DNA from: Flammeovirgaceae bacterium
GTDB lineage: Bacteria; Bacteroidota; Bacteroidia; Cytophagales; Cyclobacteriaceae
Reading direction: 5' to 3'
DNA: 64,000 bases
Assembly (NCBI GenBank): GCA_016709845.1
Contig: JADJMA010000010.1
Span: 100,732-164,731 of the forward strand
A program made the translations under genes and the position numbers. The notes beneath the pieces are model-generated. The model worked only from the letters and a program-made list of their open reading frames with translations, was not told the DNA's origin and did not search any database. This document shows, piece after piece, positions 62,997-64,000 of this stretch (the first letter of the stretch is position 1; the number at the start of each line of letters is the position of its first letter).

Positions 62997-64000
62997 TTAT
63001 TTTATGTCTGGTTCAAATTTATTTTCCTCTACATCTTTAAGAAACTTAATTAAGTTGTTGAAATAATTCTGTTGGTCGTCATACATACTTAGATGACTGC
63101 CGTTTGTACACAAGTAAGTCCGACTGTTGGGAATTAGTTTTCCTTCCTTTCTCATGTCCTCAGGGTTCATTTCATCTTTCTCTCCACCAATGACAAGGGT
63201 AGGTACTTTAATGTTTGGCAACCTATCCCACATCTCCCAGTTTTTAAAATTGCCAGTAACATGAAACTCATCAACCCCCTGCATTTGAATATAAATTGAT
63301 GTATTCGCTTTCTTAAAGGCGCGCATCAAAGGCTCCGGCCATGGGTCAAGTCGGCAAGCAACACTTGGGTACAGCTTTCCCATTAAAGCCCTTGATATAT
63401 GGGAGAATCGAATTGTTGTAATTTATCAGAGCGAGTCATACTACTTAATCTCTTGTGGTGTAAAGAGTTCTTGCTAAGTTTAGCCGTATAGGTAACATAA
63501 CTTTTAATTCCAGCGGTCATATTTGATAGTACAGCAGCCTTTACATGGTCTTGGTATTTTTGTAAATACTCCATGGCTAACATACTTCCCATGAATGTCC
63601 TAACAAATAGAAATTCTCAAACCAAGTCCTAGTCGAACCTGTTCAACTTCTTCAACATATCTGGGGATATTCCAAAGCGATGTGTCTGTTGGTATGTCCG
63701 AATTACCAACTCCTAATTGGTCATAATAATAAAATTCAATTCCAGCTTGAGGTAAGAAATCTTCGAAGCATTCAAAATAGTCGTGCGTAAAGCCTGGTCC
63801 TCCATGAAGCAGTAATACCTTAATGTCTCCGCTCCCAATTTTCTTTGTCCATACTTGATATTTCCCGTCCACCGTAATCATTTTTACTCCTCCTGATTGC
63901 ACCTCGTTATATTGGGGCACTCCTCTCTCATTATACGTTAGTCCTGAGTTGGTATTTTTTTTCTGTTGGTTACATCCGGCCATTACCAGAAGAATCAATG
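62997..64000 (-). CDS. Proline-iminopeptidase-like alpha/beta hydrolase lipoprotein (start beyond window)
   Basis: Lipobox LLVMAGCNQQ just inside the window edge, so the first few residues of the signal lie outside. The oxyanion motif is LLLHGGPGFTHDYF and YYYDQLGVGNSD is the next strand. The nucleophile elbow GHSWGSML is recovered by inserting one G near 63598, and VKAAVLSNMT follows. The cap and C-terminal part are QMQGVDEFHVTGNFKNWEMW and TLVIGGEKDEMNPEDM (acid) with TNGSHLSMYDD (His). Frame breaks near 63598 and 63385. HGGPG is characteristic of proline iminopeptidases. Confidence 0.85.

Noticed and set aside
1..64000. CRISPR arrays, prophage, integrase or att sites
   Set aside because: No regularly spaced direct repeats, no integrase or phage structural genes, and the tRNA-Ser has no duplicated 3' end nearby.

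Overview
This window looks like a chromosomal piece from a Bacteroidota bacterium, most likely Cytophagales-like. The signs are a type IX secretion (T9SS) type A sorting domain, a Bacteroidota-type 'putative porin', several large FtsX/MacB permeases, the menaquinone (futalosine-independent) pathway, TAnnTTTG-type promoter boxes without clear Shine-Dalgarno sites, and S23-type four-helix-bundle genes. There are no rRNA genes, CRISPR arrays or phage modules. The only tRNA is a tRNA-Ser(CGA).

Layout. 1-4.7 kb: a complete trans-4-hydroxy-L-proline catabolic operon (DapA-family deaminase, partial; alpha-ketoglutarate semialdehyde dehydrogenase; hydroxyproline 2-epimerase; FAD D-hydroxyproline oxidase/dehydrogenase), with a four-helix-bundle ORF bounded by inverted repeats lodged between the last two genes. 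4.8-15 kb: housekeeping and envelope genes (ABC permease, TfoX-like, K+ channel, DUF3124 lipoprotein, glycosidase with a nonsense codon, catalytically defective SRAP, YheT-like hydrolase, YfiT/DinB, TerC). 15-31 kb: one tightly packed leftward operon of six large genes. These are an NTT-like membrane/HEAT/cNMP-binding protein, a protein of three TIR/DUF4062-like domains, an nSTAND NTPase with transmembrane segment, coiled coil and WD40 repeats, an outer-membrane TPR/beta-barrel protein, a lipoprotein, and a giant T9SS-exported Ig/TIG/PKD protein. It closes with a strong terminator. I regard it as the best candidate for an undescribed system.

31-41 kb: queA; then menC and an autoregulatory-looking LexA/S24-type repressor with a perfect palindromic operator on the plus strand; and the menI(hotdog)-menF-menD-menB-DUF296-menE operon on the minus strand. 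41-51 kb: phosphatase, TPR protein, a CT398-like zinc-ribbon protein lacking most zinc ligands, Nif3-like, lpxK-porin-miaE, an 'AsnB-like' secreted protein, a MacB-type permease and tRNA-Ser. 51-64 kb: HelD-type helicase, GNAT, oligoendopeptidase F, a DUF4369/TlpA thioredoxin gene split by an intact IS3-family element (4-bp target duplication resolved), a serine hydrolase, an S41 peptidase and a proline-iminopeptidase-like lipoprotein at the edge.

Data quality matters. About 25 otherwise well-conserved genes, including housekeeping genes such as menB, menD, lpxK, queA and miaE, are broken by single-base indels, often in homopolymers. This is best explained by uncorrected long-read sequence rather than mass pseudogenization. 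I therefore annotate such genes as one feature spanning the fragments and say where the reading frame breaks. Two in-frame nonsense codons (glycosidase, GNAT) and the IS insertion are of a different kind and may be real.
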